A stretch of DNA of 41,544 bases from the NCBI GenBank assembly GCA_021157415.1, contig JAGGWN010000051.1, positions 1-41,544 on the forward strand. Reading direction: 5' to 3'. A program made the translations under genes and the position numbers. The notes under the pieces are model-generated. The model did no database searches. It saw only the letters and a list, made by a program, of their open reading frames with translations, and was not told the origin of the DNA. Source of the stretch: Bacteroidales bacterium (GTDB lineage Bacteria; Bacteroidota; Bacteroidia; Bacteroidales; VadinHA17). Positions 26,627 through 37,298 of the stretch are shown piece by piece. Position 1 is the stretch's first letter; each line of letters starts with the position of its first letter.

Positions 26627-27547
26627 ATGAAACGGAGAGATTTTTTTCTTAAATCGGCCGGTGTGGGGTTGGGCCTGGGTGCTGCCATGAGTCTGGGCAG
26701 CTTTAAGACGCTGACAGCAGGACCGTCGGCTTTTGCTTTACCGGATATGGCTGCAGTCCGCGGTGGTGAACCGGATGTGATGTTCGACCGGGCCATTGCC
26801 GCTATGGGCGGCATGGGGCATTTTGTGAAAAAAGGTCAGAAAGTGGTGGTGAAACCCAATATAGGGTGGGATGTTCCGCCTGAACGGGCGGCCAATACGA
26901 ACCCGTTGCTGATCAAACGGATCGTGCAACACTGCTATCAGGCCGGAGCCAAAGAAGTGTTGGCCTTTGACAATACCTGCGACGCCTGGACAAAATGCTA
27001 CAAGGACAGTGGCATCGAGAAATATGTGAAATCGGCCGGAGGGAAAATGGTGCCGGGAAATACGGAAGGGTTTTATCAGGAAATCGAACTGACTCAGGGA
27101 AAAAGACTGAAAAAAGTGAAAGTTCATGAGCTGGTGCTGGATGCAGATGTGTTTATTGATGTACCGGTCTTAAAAAGTCACGATGCTGCCAAACTGACCA
27201 TAAGCATGAAAAACCTGATGGGGGTGATCTGGGATCGCAGATACTGGCACCGCAATGACCTGAACCAGTGTATTGCCGATTATGCTACATACAGCCGGAA
27301 ACCCGATCTGGTGGTGGTGGATGCCTATAATGTTATGATGAAAAACGGACCGAGAGGGGTATCCAAAAGCGATGTGGTCAAAATGAAAGCCCAGATCGTG
27401 ACCACCGATATGGTTGCTGCCGATGCTGCTGCGGCAAAAATGTTCGGGGTTGACCCAGCTTCAGTTAGATACATTCGCCTTGCCCATGAAATGCATGCCG
27501 GGAATATGGATCTGTCTAAATTGAATATCAGCAGGATAAAAATCTGA
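26627..27547 (+). CDS. DUF362 domain protein, Tat-exported
   Basis: 306 residues. Tat signal: KRRDFFLKSAGVGLGLGAA at residues 2-20, so it is folded with cofactor before export. The body is a DUF362 domain: VKKGQKVVVKPNIGWDVPPE, HCYQAGAKEVLAFDNTCDAW, and LKSHDAAKLTISMKNLMGVI near 185-205. The function of the family is unknown; members often occur with ferredoxin-like partners. The next gene (27556) starts 8 nt after its stop and encodes a membrane multi-cluster iron-sulfur protein, so the pair probably forms one redox unit at the inner membrane. A TATCTTTA about 45 nt upstream of the start is a possible -7 element. Confidence 0.88.
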   Translation: MKRRDFFLKSAGVGLGLGAAMSLGSFKTLTAGPSAFALPDMAAVRGGEPDVMFDRAIAAMGGMGHFVKKGQKVVVKPNIGWDVPPERAANTNPLLIKRIVQHCYQAGAKEVLAFDNTCDAWTKCYKDSGIEKYVKSAGGKMVPGNTEGFYQEIELTQGKRLKKVKVHELVLDADVFIDVPVLKSHDAAKLTISMKNLMGVIWDRRYWHRNDLNQCIADYATYSRKPDLVVVDAYNVMMKNGPRGVSKSDVVKMKAQIVTTDMVAADAAAAKMFGVDPASVRYIRLAHEMHAGNMDLSKLNISRIKI

Positions 27548-27555
27548 ACCGGAAA

Positions 27556-29169
27556 ATGAATGTGCACTGGTTGAAAAAGCTGAGGGTGGCGGTCTCGCTG
27601 CTCTTCCTGATTCTTACATCCCTGCTCTTTCTGGATTACCGGAAAATGATTCCGGAAAGCTGGTTCAGTACGGTTTTATCCCTGCAATTTGTACCCTCCT
27701 TTCTTAAGTTTTTTACTGTACTGAAAATTTCTGTTTTTGGATTTATAGTAGTGATTGTCATGACTTTATTGTTTGGCAGGATTTACTGTTCTACCATTTG
27801 CCCGCTTGGTATTTTACAGGATGTAACGGCTTATATCTCCAGAAAATTCAGGTCGAAACGGAAAGGCAGGTATTATTACCGGAAAGCAAAGAATATTTTG
27901 CGTTATACGATTCTGGGAATCACTGCTGTTGCGCTTGTTTTTGGCTCAACTTACCTGCTCCTCCTGCTGGATCCATACAGCAATTTCGGGCGTATCATGA
28001 CTTACTTTGTCAAACCTTTGCTGGTTTGGGTCAACAATCTGCTCTCCCCTTTGCTGGCCCGCATAAATGTGTATTACCTGTATCCGGTGGATCTCAAACC
28101 AATAAAGGCTGCCGTATATATTGTACCGGTCATTATTTTGGGCCTGGTGCTGTGGCTGTCCGTTACGCGGGGTCGCCTATATTGTAATACGGTATGTCCC
28201 GTAGGGGCTTTCCTGGGTTTGTTGTCAAAGTTTTCCTTATTTAAATTCAGATTCAATACGCAGGCCTGTACGGGATGTCATCTTTGTGAGTTTTCCTGCA
28301 AGTCTTCCTGCATTGACGTGGTGAATAGGACCGTAGATGAAACTCGGTGTGTTACTTGCTTTGATTGTCTGACTTCCTGCAAACTGGGGGCTATGAATTA
28401 TACAACCCGTAAAGCCCTGAAAACCGATCCTGTCATTCAACCTGTTCAAATCAGGAAAAGTAACAGAAAGACGTTCAACGGGGATCATGACCCCGGGAAA
28501 AGGGTGTTTATTCTCGGGTCTCTGGCTTTTCTTGCCGGAATAGCAGGCATTTCAAAAGCTAAGGAATACCCTAAAAATGCCAAACCTACTACCATCCCTG
28601 AGAAGAAAAACTTTCCGGTAACCCCTCCCGGATCCTTGAGCATACGTCATTTTACCGACCAATGCACCGCCTGTTCTTTATGCATAGATGCCTGTCCTAC
28701 CGATGTGTTGCAACCTGCTTTTTTGCAATATGGTCTGGCGGGGATCATGCAACCCACAATGGATTATCATAGCGGCTATTGCAATTATGACTGTGTGCGT
28801 TGTACGGAGGTCTGCCCTACAGGAGCGATCCTTCCCCTGAAAAAAGAGGCCAAACAGACGGTCCAGATGGGGCTGGCTCATTTTGTAAAAGAAAATTGTG
28901 TGGTTTATACGGATGAAACCAACTGTGGCGCCTGTGCGGAACATTGTCCGACCAAAGCGGTTCATATGATTCCCTATAAAGAGGATCTGGTTATCCCGGA
29001 GACGACCGACGATATCTGTATCGGGTGCGGAGCCTGTGAACATGCGTGTCCTACGACCCCTTTCAAAGCCATTTATGTAGATGGCAATGAGATTCATAAA
29101 CTGGCAAAAAAACCCAAAGAAGAAAAACTTGAAAATCCCCTGGAGAAAACCGAAGATTTTCCGTTCTGA
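27556..29169 (+). CDS. Membrane iron-sulfur protein, NapH-like and NapG-like parts in one chain
   Basis: 537 residues. The N-terminal half has about five membrane helices and the two NapH/MauN-type motifs CSTICPLG and CNTVCPVG, then two ferredoxin motifs (CTGCHLCEFSCKSSC; CVTCFDCLTSCKLG). A single hydrophobic segment beginning KRVFILGSLAFLAGIAGI follows at about 315, and then four more clusters: CTACSLCIDACPT, CNYDCVRCTEVCPTG, CGACAEHCPT and CIGCGACEHACPT. The C-terminal half resembles NapG/MauM, whose Tat signal would lie where the internal hydrophobic segment is. It should carry electrons between the quinone pool or cytoplasm and a periplasmic partner, most simply the adjacent DUF362 protein. 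About six [4Fe-4S] sites are predicted from cysteine motifs. Confidence 0.88.
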   Translation: MNVHWLKKLRVAVSLLFLILTSLLFLDYRKMIPESWFSTVLSLQFVPSFLKFFTVLKISVFGFIVVIVMTLLFGRIYCSTICPLGILQDVTAYISRKFRSKRKGRYYYRKAKNILRYTILGITAVALVFGSTYLLLLLDPYSNFGRIMTYFVKPLLVWVNNLLSPLLARINVYYLYPVDLKPIKAAVYIVPVIILGLVLWLSVTRGRLYCNTVCPVGAFLGLLSKFSLFKFRFNTQACTGCHLCEFSCKSSCIDVVNRTVDETRCVTCFDCLTSCKLGAMNYTTRKALKTDPVIQPVQIRKSNRKTFNGDHDPGKRVFILGSLAFLAGIAGISKAKEYPKNAKPTTIPEKKNFPVTPPGSLSIRHFTDQCTACSLCIDACPTDVLQPAFLQYGLAGIMQPTMDYHSGYCNYDCVRCTEVCPTGAILPLKKEAKQTVQMGLAHFVKENCVVYTDETNCGACAEHCPTKAVHMIPYKEDLVIPETTDDICIGCGACEHACPTTPFKAIYVDGNEIHKLAKKPKEEKLENPLEKTEDFPF

Positions 29170-29607
29170 CACGACTTTTCTGAAATGTATCATAGACCTT
29201 ATTGTTATCGGATTGAATATCGGAAGATAAATCGTTTCTTCCGTAGGGACTCTCTTTATACATTTTTCGGCCATGGGGCCTACACTTAGAGCGGATGCTA
29301 CCGTCAAAGGAAATTCTTCGGCACAACTGAATTATTCCGGATACCTCGTACCGTTGGATCAGTCCCGGATCTTTAAGGGGATGTCGTTTTAGTATTATCC
29401 CGTCAAAAGACAGTTCGGCAATTTTTCAACATCTCCTGATTCCCAGGTAACTACATCAACTTTAATTACCAGTTTACTTTTGTGCTACCTACGCATTAAC
29501 CGGATGAACCTAAAATAATGATTGAAATATTAAAACTGATATTAAACCTTTGAAATTACTAAAAGATATGCTATGATTGCACTACAAAATCATAAGACTC
29601 ATAAACG
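29170..29607. other. Gene-free stretch, possibly decayed coding sequence
   Basis: No gene can be supported here. A short plus-strand frame ending at the TAG near 29391 reads ADATVKGNSSAQLNYSGYLV, and another near 29448-29499 reads GNYINFNYQFTFVLPTH before a stop. Both look protein-like but are too short to name. Given the two clear remnants that follow, this is probably more decayed sequence. The last ~100 nt are AT-rich, as an upstream leader would be. Confidence 0.35.
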
Positions 29608-29875
29608 ATGAATGGTACAGATATGAAGCCACAGGATTATATGGATCGTGAAGACCGTTTTGGAGCACATAACTACCATCCGCTACCCGTTGTGCTGGAC
29701 CGGGGAGAAGGGGGTTACGTCTGGGATGTATGCCTGGAAGATGAAAGAGCGCGGGCTGATCGCCAAACCCACCCATGACCATATCATCCGCTTTGCCCCT
29801 CCCTTGGTAATCACGGAAGAACAATTGTATGAAGCCATCACAATCATTAAACAAACCTTTGCTGAAATGAAATAA
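29608..29875 (+). pseudogene. Ornithine aminotransferase remnant with a large internal deletion
   Basis: From the ATG at 29608, frame one reads about 41 residues including [20 protein letters not shown] and VWDV, the conserved N-terminus of ornithine--oxo-acid aminotransferase. At about 29726-29731 the homology jumps to another frame (+1), which reads [20 protein letters not shown] then [12 protein letters not shown] and ends at the stop at 29875, the C-terminus of the same enzyme. The family is about 400 residues long, so roughly 300, including the PLP lysine region, are missing. Both ends are well preserved, so the deletion looks recent. No functional product is expected. Confidence 0.85.
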
Positions 29876-29896
29876 TCTCCCCAACATCCATAAAAA

Positions 29897-30124
29897 ATGA
29901 AATACATATTTTTATTTATTCTGCCGGCCCTGATCCTTGCGGCCTGCCAGCCAAAAAATGAAGTAATGAATGAGAAAGCAATCAATCCGGTTGACCTGGA
30001 TACCACAGTCAGCCCTGCTGTGGATTTTTACGCTTATGCCAATGGTGGCTGGATGAAAAAGCATCCCTTACCTGCCGATAAGAGCGGTTATCTGGTAATG
30101 TTGAATCGTAAAACGAACTTTTAA
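29897..30124 (+). pseudogene. N-terminal fragment of an M13 (neprilysin/PepO-like) peptidase lipoprotein
   Basis: 75 residues: a lipoprotein signal with lipobox LAAC (Cys17), then AINPVDLDTTVSPAVDFYAY and ANGGWMKKHPLPADKSGY, which is the conserved start of M13 metallopeptidases. Homology stops at about residue 64 and the frame ends after a short unrelated tail (LVMLNRKTNF). The zinc motif HExxH and about 600 residues are absent and are not found downstream, where the opposite-strand beta-galactosidase follows. The gene is therefore 3'-truncated. It may still be expressed as a small lipopeptide, but no peptidase activity is possible. Confidence 0.85.
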
Positions 30125-30187
30125 TCCCTGTCCAACTCTAAAGGACCGGGGTGAAAAATATCTGAGCACAGCCTTGTTTCAATAATA

Positions 30188-30220
30188 CAGAGAACGCCGG
30201 ATAGGGTCCGGCGTTCTCTG
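30188..30220 (-). terminator. Perfect 14-bp hairpin after the beta-galactosidase gene
   Basis: CAGAGAACGCCGGA (30188-30201), loop TAGGG, then TCCGGCGTTCTCTG (30207-30220). It lies about 20 nt past the beta-galactosidase stop on the minus strand. The T-tract is poor (TGTATTATTG), so it is a likely but not classical terminator. Confidence 0.6.
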
Positions 30221-30239
30221 GAATGCGAATATTATCTAA

Positions 30240-33452
<3,213 letters not shown>

Positions 33453-33511
33453 TCAGGTTTTGCATAGTCAGTGATACATGCTCCCGCAGGGATGTCTTTG
33501 GCATACATTTT

Positions 33512-34132
33512 TCATTTTGCTTTCCTCGTTCCATTCGCCTTCTGCCTTGATTTCTCTCCCAGATATCCTCCATGGTGCCGTTTGGCATAATCCTGGGCGG
33601 TAAAGTTAATTTTATTCATCAGCAATACAACCAGGGTATCTCCAATGACGGTCATAACCGTAGTTGAGGTAGTAGGGGTGAGACCCAGCGGGCATACTTC
33701 GTCAGGATGACCGGTGTAAATAACCATGTTAGCTCTTTTTGCCAACGGACTGTCGGGATTGCCGGTGAGTACAATGAGAGGCAGCTCCTGATAAAGTCGT
33801 TCTGCCAGGTCGATCAGTTCCAGTATTTCCCTTGTTTTTCCCGAGTTGGAGATCAGCAACAAGATATCATGAGGCTGGATCACGCCCAGGTCGCCGTGCT
33901 GTGCTTCACTGGGATGCAAAAAGACAGCAGGGGTTCCGGTGGATGAAAGGGTCGTGGCAATGTTGATGCCGATCTGTCCTGCTTTCCCCATACCACTGGT
34001 AATTACCTTTCCTCCCTGTTGATGAACTCTTTCGTAGATGAGCTCCACCGCTTTGGTAAACTGATGATTGACAGGGATGTTGCGTATTGATTCCGCCTCC
34101 TGTTCCAAGATGTTTCTGATAATATCTTCCAT
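33512..34132 (-). CDS. SIS-domain sugar-phosphate isomerase (KdsD/GutQ-like, no CBS domains)
   Basis: 206 residues from the ATG at 34132 (MEDIIRNILEQEAESI); an upstream ATG 14 codons earlier would add a non-family hydrophobic leader. The SIS-domain landmarks are GGKVITSGMGKAGQIGINIA, FLHPSEAQHGDLGVI, LLLISNSGKTREI and CPLGLTPTTSTTVMTVIGD. This is the isomerase half of KdsD/GutQ arabinose-5-phosphate isomerases, but the C-terminal CBS pair is missing and replaced by a short basic tail (KSRQKANGTRKAK). It could make arabinose-5-phosphate for Kdo or act on another ketose phosphate. Its divergence from a polyol-type dehydrogenase suggests the latter. Cytoplasmic. Confidence 0.9.
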   Translation of the reverse strand: MEDIIRNILEQEAESIRNIPVNHQFTKAVELIYERVHQQGGKVITSGMGKAGQIGINIATTLSSTGTPAVFLHPSEAQHGDLGVIQPHDILLLISNSGKTREILELIDLAERLYQELPLIVLTGNPDSPLAKRANMVIYTGHPDEVCPLGLTPTTSTTVMTVIGDTLVVLLMNKINFTAQDYAKRHHGGYLGEKSRQKANGTRKAK

Positions 34133-34183
34133 AAGGATTGTTTTACCGTTCGAAAATAATAAAATTCTTTGCATAGCTTTTCT

Positions 34184-34191
34184 TATTTTTG
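34184..34191 (+). promoter_or_regulatory. Putative -7 element of the dehydrogenase gene
   Basis: TATTTTTG, a full match to TAnnTTTG, 17 nt upstream of the ATG at 34209 in the divergent 76-nt gap with the SIS gene. I see no well-spaced TTG for the -33 position. Confidence 0.4.
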
Positions 34192-34208
34192 AAACAAATT
34201 TAAAGAAT

Positions 34209-35243
34209 ATGAGATCTTTTCAACTAACAGGTCTCCGGCAGATGGAAATGAAGGAGGTCCCTGAACCGGAGATGCGTTCGCCACATGATGTGCTGATCTG
34301 TATGAAAGCAGTAGGTGTCTGTGGTTCCGACATCCATTATTATCTGACGGGACATATCGGAAACCAGGTTGTAAACTATCCTTTTACGGTGGGTCATGAG
34401 GGAGCCGGGCTGGTGGAAGCGGTAGGACCGCAGGTGACACGTGTCAAACCGGGCGACAAGGTGGCCATAGACCCGGCTATGCCCTGTGGTGTCTGCGATC
34501 AGTGTCGTGCGGGAAGATCTCACACCTGCCGTAATATGAAGTTTCTGGGTACACCGGGACAGGCGGCAGGTTGTCTCTCCGAGTATGTTGTTATGCCGGA
34601 AAGCTCATTGTTCCCGCTGAAACCGGATAGTTCGTATGAAGGAGGTGCTTTTAGCGAGCCTTTGTCCATTGGGGTGTATGCCGTCAGGCTCTCGAAAGGG
34701 GTGAAGGGTAAAAGAATCGCCATACTTGGATCCGGACCCATCGGGATGAGTGTCCTCCTGTCATCGCTGGCTTACGGCGCAGAAACAGTGTATATGACCG
34801 ATAAGATTGATGAGCGCCTGGCACTGGCAGAAAAATCCGGTGCGGCCTGGACCGGAAACCCGGACAGGGAAAATGTGGTACAAGAGATATTGCAACAGGA
34901 GCCCGTGGGAATGGATCTGGTATTTGAATGCTGCGGACAACAGGAAGCCGTGAACCAGGCAGTGCAATTGCTGAAGCCCGGAGGCAAAATGATGATTATC
35001 GGCATCCCGGAGTTTGATGAGTGGCACTTCCCGGTGGATGACTTCCGCCACAAGGAGATAGCGGTGCAGAATGTGAGGCGTCAGCTGAACAGCGTGCAGG
35101 AAGCCCTCGACCTGATCGAATCGGGCCGGGTGAACATAGCCCCTTTGATTACCCATCGTTATTCTTTTGAAGAAACCCGTGAGGCTTACGAACTGGTGGC
35201 CGGGTACCGTGACGGAGTGATGAAAGCAATGATACATTTCTAA
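34209..35243 (+). CDS. Zinc-dependent medium-chain dehydrogenase (polyol/L-iditol-dehydrogenase type)
   Basis: 344 residues from the ATG at 34209 (MRSFQLTGLRQMEMKEVPEP); a longer frame from 34068 runs into the divergent neighbour and is rejected. Catalytic zinc ligands are Cys38 (GVCGSDIHYY), His63/Glu64 (VGHEGAG) and Glu150 (FSEPLS). Structural zinc cysteines are 93, 96, 99 and 107 (CGVCDQCRAGRSHTC). The NAD-binding motif GSGPIGM is near 174-180. The pattern fits sorbitol/xylitol/L-iditol dehydrogenases, which oxidise a polyol to a ketose. It diverges from the SIS isomerase and is followed, after three hairpin repeats, by an SSS symporter on the same strand, so it likely belongs to the uptake and catabolism of a sugar or polyol. 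Confidence 0.92.
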   Translation: MRSFQLTGLRQMEMKEVPEPEMRSPHDVLICMKAVGVCGSDIHYYLTGHIGNQVVNYPFTVGHEGAGLVEAVGPQVTRVKPGDKVAIDPAMPCGVCDQCRAGRSHTCRNMKFLGTPGQAAGCLSEYVVMPESSLFPLKPDSSYEGGAFSEPLSIGVYAVRLSKGVKGKRIAILGSGPIGMSVLLSSLAYGAETVYMTDKIDERLALAEKSGAAWTGNPDRENVVQEILQQEPVGMDLVFECCGQQEAVNQAVQLLKPGGKMMIIGIPEFDEWHFPVDDFRHKEIAVQNVRRQLNSVQEALDLIESGRVNIAPLITHRYSFEETREAYELVAGYRDGVMKAMIHF

Positions 35244-35302
35244 TCCGTCAGGAGACGGACACATCCGTCAGAGGACGGACAGATCCTTCCGGGGACGGAC
35301 AT
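35243..35302 (+). repeat. Three tandem 20-bp hairpin repeats after the dehydrogenase stop
   Basis: Units ATCCGTCAGGAGACGGACAC, ATCCGTCAGAGGACGGACAG and ATCCTTCCGGGGACGGACAT follow each other directly. The first two are perfect small hairpins (TCCGTC/GACGGA), the third is degenerate. The first unit shares its first A with the TAA stop codon. The same design (TAATCCGCC...GGCGGAC) occurs singly after the stop at 23031. Confidence 0.85.
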
Positions 35303-35343
35303 AGGAGGGGAGATTCATGATTTGACCGCTTAAGTTTATATGT

Positions 35344-36963
35344 ATGCATTCAAGACTGCAGATTTCAACGATTGATCTTACTATTATTCTGGTTTATCTG
35401 GCAGGGGTATTACTCCTGGGTCTCTGGGTTGTTCGCAGGCAGAAAATGACAGCCGGGAACTATTTTCTTGCCGGTCGTTCCCTTAACTGGGCTTTTGTGG
35501 GAGCAGCCCTCTTTGCCTCCAACATTTCCACCATCCACATGGTAGGCCTGGCAGCGGCAGGATATTCCGACGGGATCGTACAGGGCAACTTCGAATGGCT
35601 GGCTCCATTGCTGCTGATTTTACTGGGGTTGGTATTTGCCCCGTTTTACTTTAAAAACCGGATATCCACCTTGCCTGAGTTTCTTGAAAAAAGATACAAC
35701 GGCCTGGCACGATCCCTGCTTGCTTTCATGGCGCTGATGGGCGCCCTGTTTATGCATATAGGCATCAGCCTGTATGCCGGAGCTGTGGTGTTCCAGGATT
35801 ATTTCGGCATCAATATGTGGATATCCATCCTGTTGATTGCCGGAATAACCGCTGCTTATACCATCCTGGGAGGATTGAAGTCGGTGGTGTTTACCGAGAC
35901 CGCACAGACGGTGATATTGATTATCGGAGGTTTAGTGCTTGCGGTAATGGCCGTATTTGCCCTGGGAGATAACGGGATACATTCCCTGGCACAACTCAGA
36001 GACGCTGTAAAACCAGATCAGCTTACCTTGCTGCGCAGTTATGAGAGCTCTCCCAAATTGCCATGGTATTCGTTATTATTGGGTTACCCCGTGATCGGGA
36101 TATGGTACTGGTGTGCCGACCAGACCATCGTGCAAAGAGTGCTGGGTGCCCGGTCGCTGGATGATGCACGCAGAGGTCCTGTTTTTGCAGGTTTCATAAA
36201 ACTGCTTACCGTTTTTATGATGGTTATTCCCGGGATCATAGCCTATGCAATCTTCAGAACGGATATTAAGAACCCGAATGATACCCTCCCGGTACTGATC
36301 ACCAAGCTGCTTCCGGTAGGCTTTATCGGATTGCTCTCGGCGGCACTGCTTTCTGCTTTGATGAGTACGATCGCTGCTGCCCTGAACTCTTCGGCTACTC
36401 TGGTGTCCGTGGATATTGTAAAACGTATCAGGCCTGAGACCAGCGACCGGAAACAGGTGCGTATAGGCCGTTGGACGGCGGCTGTCGTAATGTTACTGGC
36501 TATTGCCTGGTCTCCTATGATTGGGAAGTTTATCAGTATATTTGATGCCATCAACCAGATCCTGGCCGTTCTCTCGCCACCTATTGCTACGGTATTTCTG
36601 CTGGGAGTCTTCTGGAAACGGGGCAATGCCACAGGAGCTGTAGCTGCCATTATCGGCGGTTTTGTCCTGGGGGTTCTGGCCTTTGTGATCGATTTTCCTA
36701 TGTTCGGAAATGTTAAGGTGATCAGCGAAGGACTGCATATTCCCTATATGCTGCAGAGCTTTCTGTTGTTTGTTATCTCCAGCCTGATCTTTGTCGGGGT
36801 GAGTCTGGTTACCGATCCTCCGCCCAGGGGAAAAATCGCCTCTACCACCCTCGACAGCCCGCTTGCTTTCCTAAAAGGCCGGATTACAGGCATTGGAGAC
36901 CCTCGCATCCTCTCCCTGATCTTGATCACCATACTGATCGGGTTGTACATTGTTTTTCAATGA
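35344..36963 (+). CDS. Sodium:solute symporter (SSS family, sugar-type)
   Basis: 539 residues, about 14 hydrophobic segments, in the inner membrane. Conserved SSS/SLC5 features are YLAGVLLLGLWVVRRQKMTA near the N-terminus, NYFLAGRSLNWAFVGAALFA, SNISTIHMVGLAAAGYSDGI and GGLKSVVFTETAQTVIL. WYWCADQTIVQRVLGARSL, a marker of the SglT-like sugar branch, is also present, with ALLSALMSTIAAALNSSATL in the second half. It should import a sugar or sugar-like solute with Na+. It lies between the polyol-type dehydrogenase and the ROK/NagB-LmbE genes, so an amino sugar, galactose-type sugar or polyol is the likely cargo. The ROK gene has its own promoter, so the two may be regulated separately. Confidence 0.92.
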   Translation: MHSRLQISTIDLTIILVYLAGVLLLGLWVVRRQKMTAGNYFLAGRSLNWAFVGAALFASNISTIHMVGLAAAGYSDGIVQGNFEWLAPLLLILLGLVFAPFYFKNRISTLPEFLEKRYNGLARSLLAFMALMGALFMHIGISLYAGAVVFQDYFGINMWISILLIAGITAAYTILGGLKSVVFTETAQTVILIIGGLVLAVMAVFALGDNGIHSLAQLRDAVKPDQLTLLRSYESSPKLPWYSLLLGYPVIGIWYWCADQTIVQRVLGARSLDDARRGPVFAGFIKLLTVFMMVIPGIIAYAIFRTDIKNPNDTLPVLITKLLPVGFIGLLSAALLSALMSTIAAALNSSATLVSVDIVKRIRPETSDRKQVRIGRWTAAVVMLLAIAWSPMIGKFISIFDAINQILAVLSPPIATVFLLGVFWKRGNATGAVAAIIGGFVLGVLAFVIDFPMFGNVKVISEGLHIPYMLQSFLLFVISSLIFVGVSLVTDPPPRGKIASTTLDSPLAFLKGRITGIGDPRILSLILITILIGLYIVFQ

Positions 36964-37056
36964 TGAGTTCGGTCTAAAATAATCTTTCCGATTTGATTTT
37001 TATAAAAAAATCCACCTTTGAAACTCGACTCAATGATCCAATTTTATAACGATGCA

Positions 37057-37072
37057 GCACACAACATTGTGC
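37057..37072. promoter_or_regulatory. Small palindrome upstream of the ROK gene
   Basis: CACAA-CA-TTGTG (37060-37071) within GCACACAACATTGTGC. It lies in the 335-nt gap between the symporter and the ROK gene and could be an operator or a weak hairpin. Confidence 0.3.
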
Positions 37073-37083
37073 CCCCCCTTTGC

Positions 37084-37127
37084 ATTTAAATACATATTTA
37101 AATATGTATTAAAATATGTATTTAAAT
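37084..37127. promoter_or_regulatory. Nested AT-rich palindromes upstream of the ROK gene
   Basis: A perfect 22-nt palindrome AATACATATTTAAATATGTATT (37089-37110) overlaps a second inverted repeat, ATTTAAATACATATTT (37084-37099) with AAATATGTATTTAAAT (37112-37127). Such doubled symmetry is typical of repressor binding sites, and it lies about 170 nt upstream of the ROK start. No regulator in the window is an obvious partner. Confidence 0.5.
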
Positions 37128-37267
37128 ATATATAATTTTACAGCAGGATTATTACTTTTAGGTGTACCTGTCTCCAATATTTCATTCTTTTTCATTCGGC
37201 AGAACCCGGAAGGATAAGTTATTCCAGTCTTCCGGTCTTCCGGCCTTCAGATTTTCCATTCTTTCCT

Positions 37268-37275
37268 TATCTTTG
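37268..37275 (+). promoter_or_regulatory. Putative -7 element of the ROK-nagB unit
   Basis: TATCTTTG matches TAnnTTTG fully and lies 23 nt upstream of the ROK ATG at 37299, giving a leader of about 17 nt. No clear TTG is seen at the -33 position. Confidence 0.5.
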
Positions 37276-37298
37276 CAAAAGCAATCAGAGGTCTGGAT

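Noticed and set aside
28678-29307. Minus-strand open frame covering the end of the iron-sulfur gene
   Set aside because: It mirrors conserved cysteine motifs of the plus-strand gene and has no recognisable domain of its own.
35243-35302. Three 20-bp repeats considered as CRISPR or attachment site
   Set aside because: No spacers, repeats too short, no integrase or cas gene; better explained as hairpins after a stop codon.
37084-37127. AT-rich palindromes considered as replication origin
   Set aside because: No DnaA-box cluster and no dnaA, dnaN or replication gene nearby; an operator is more likely.
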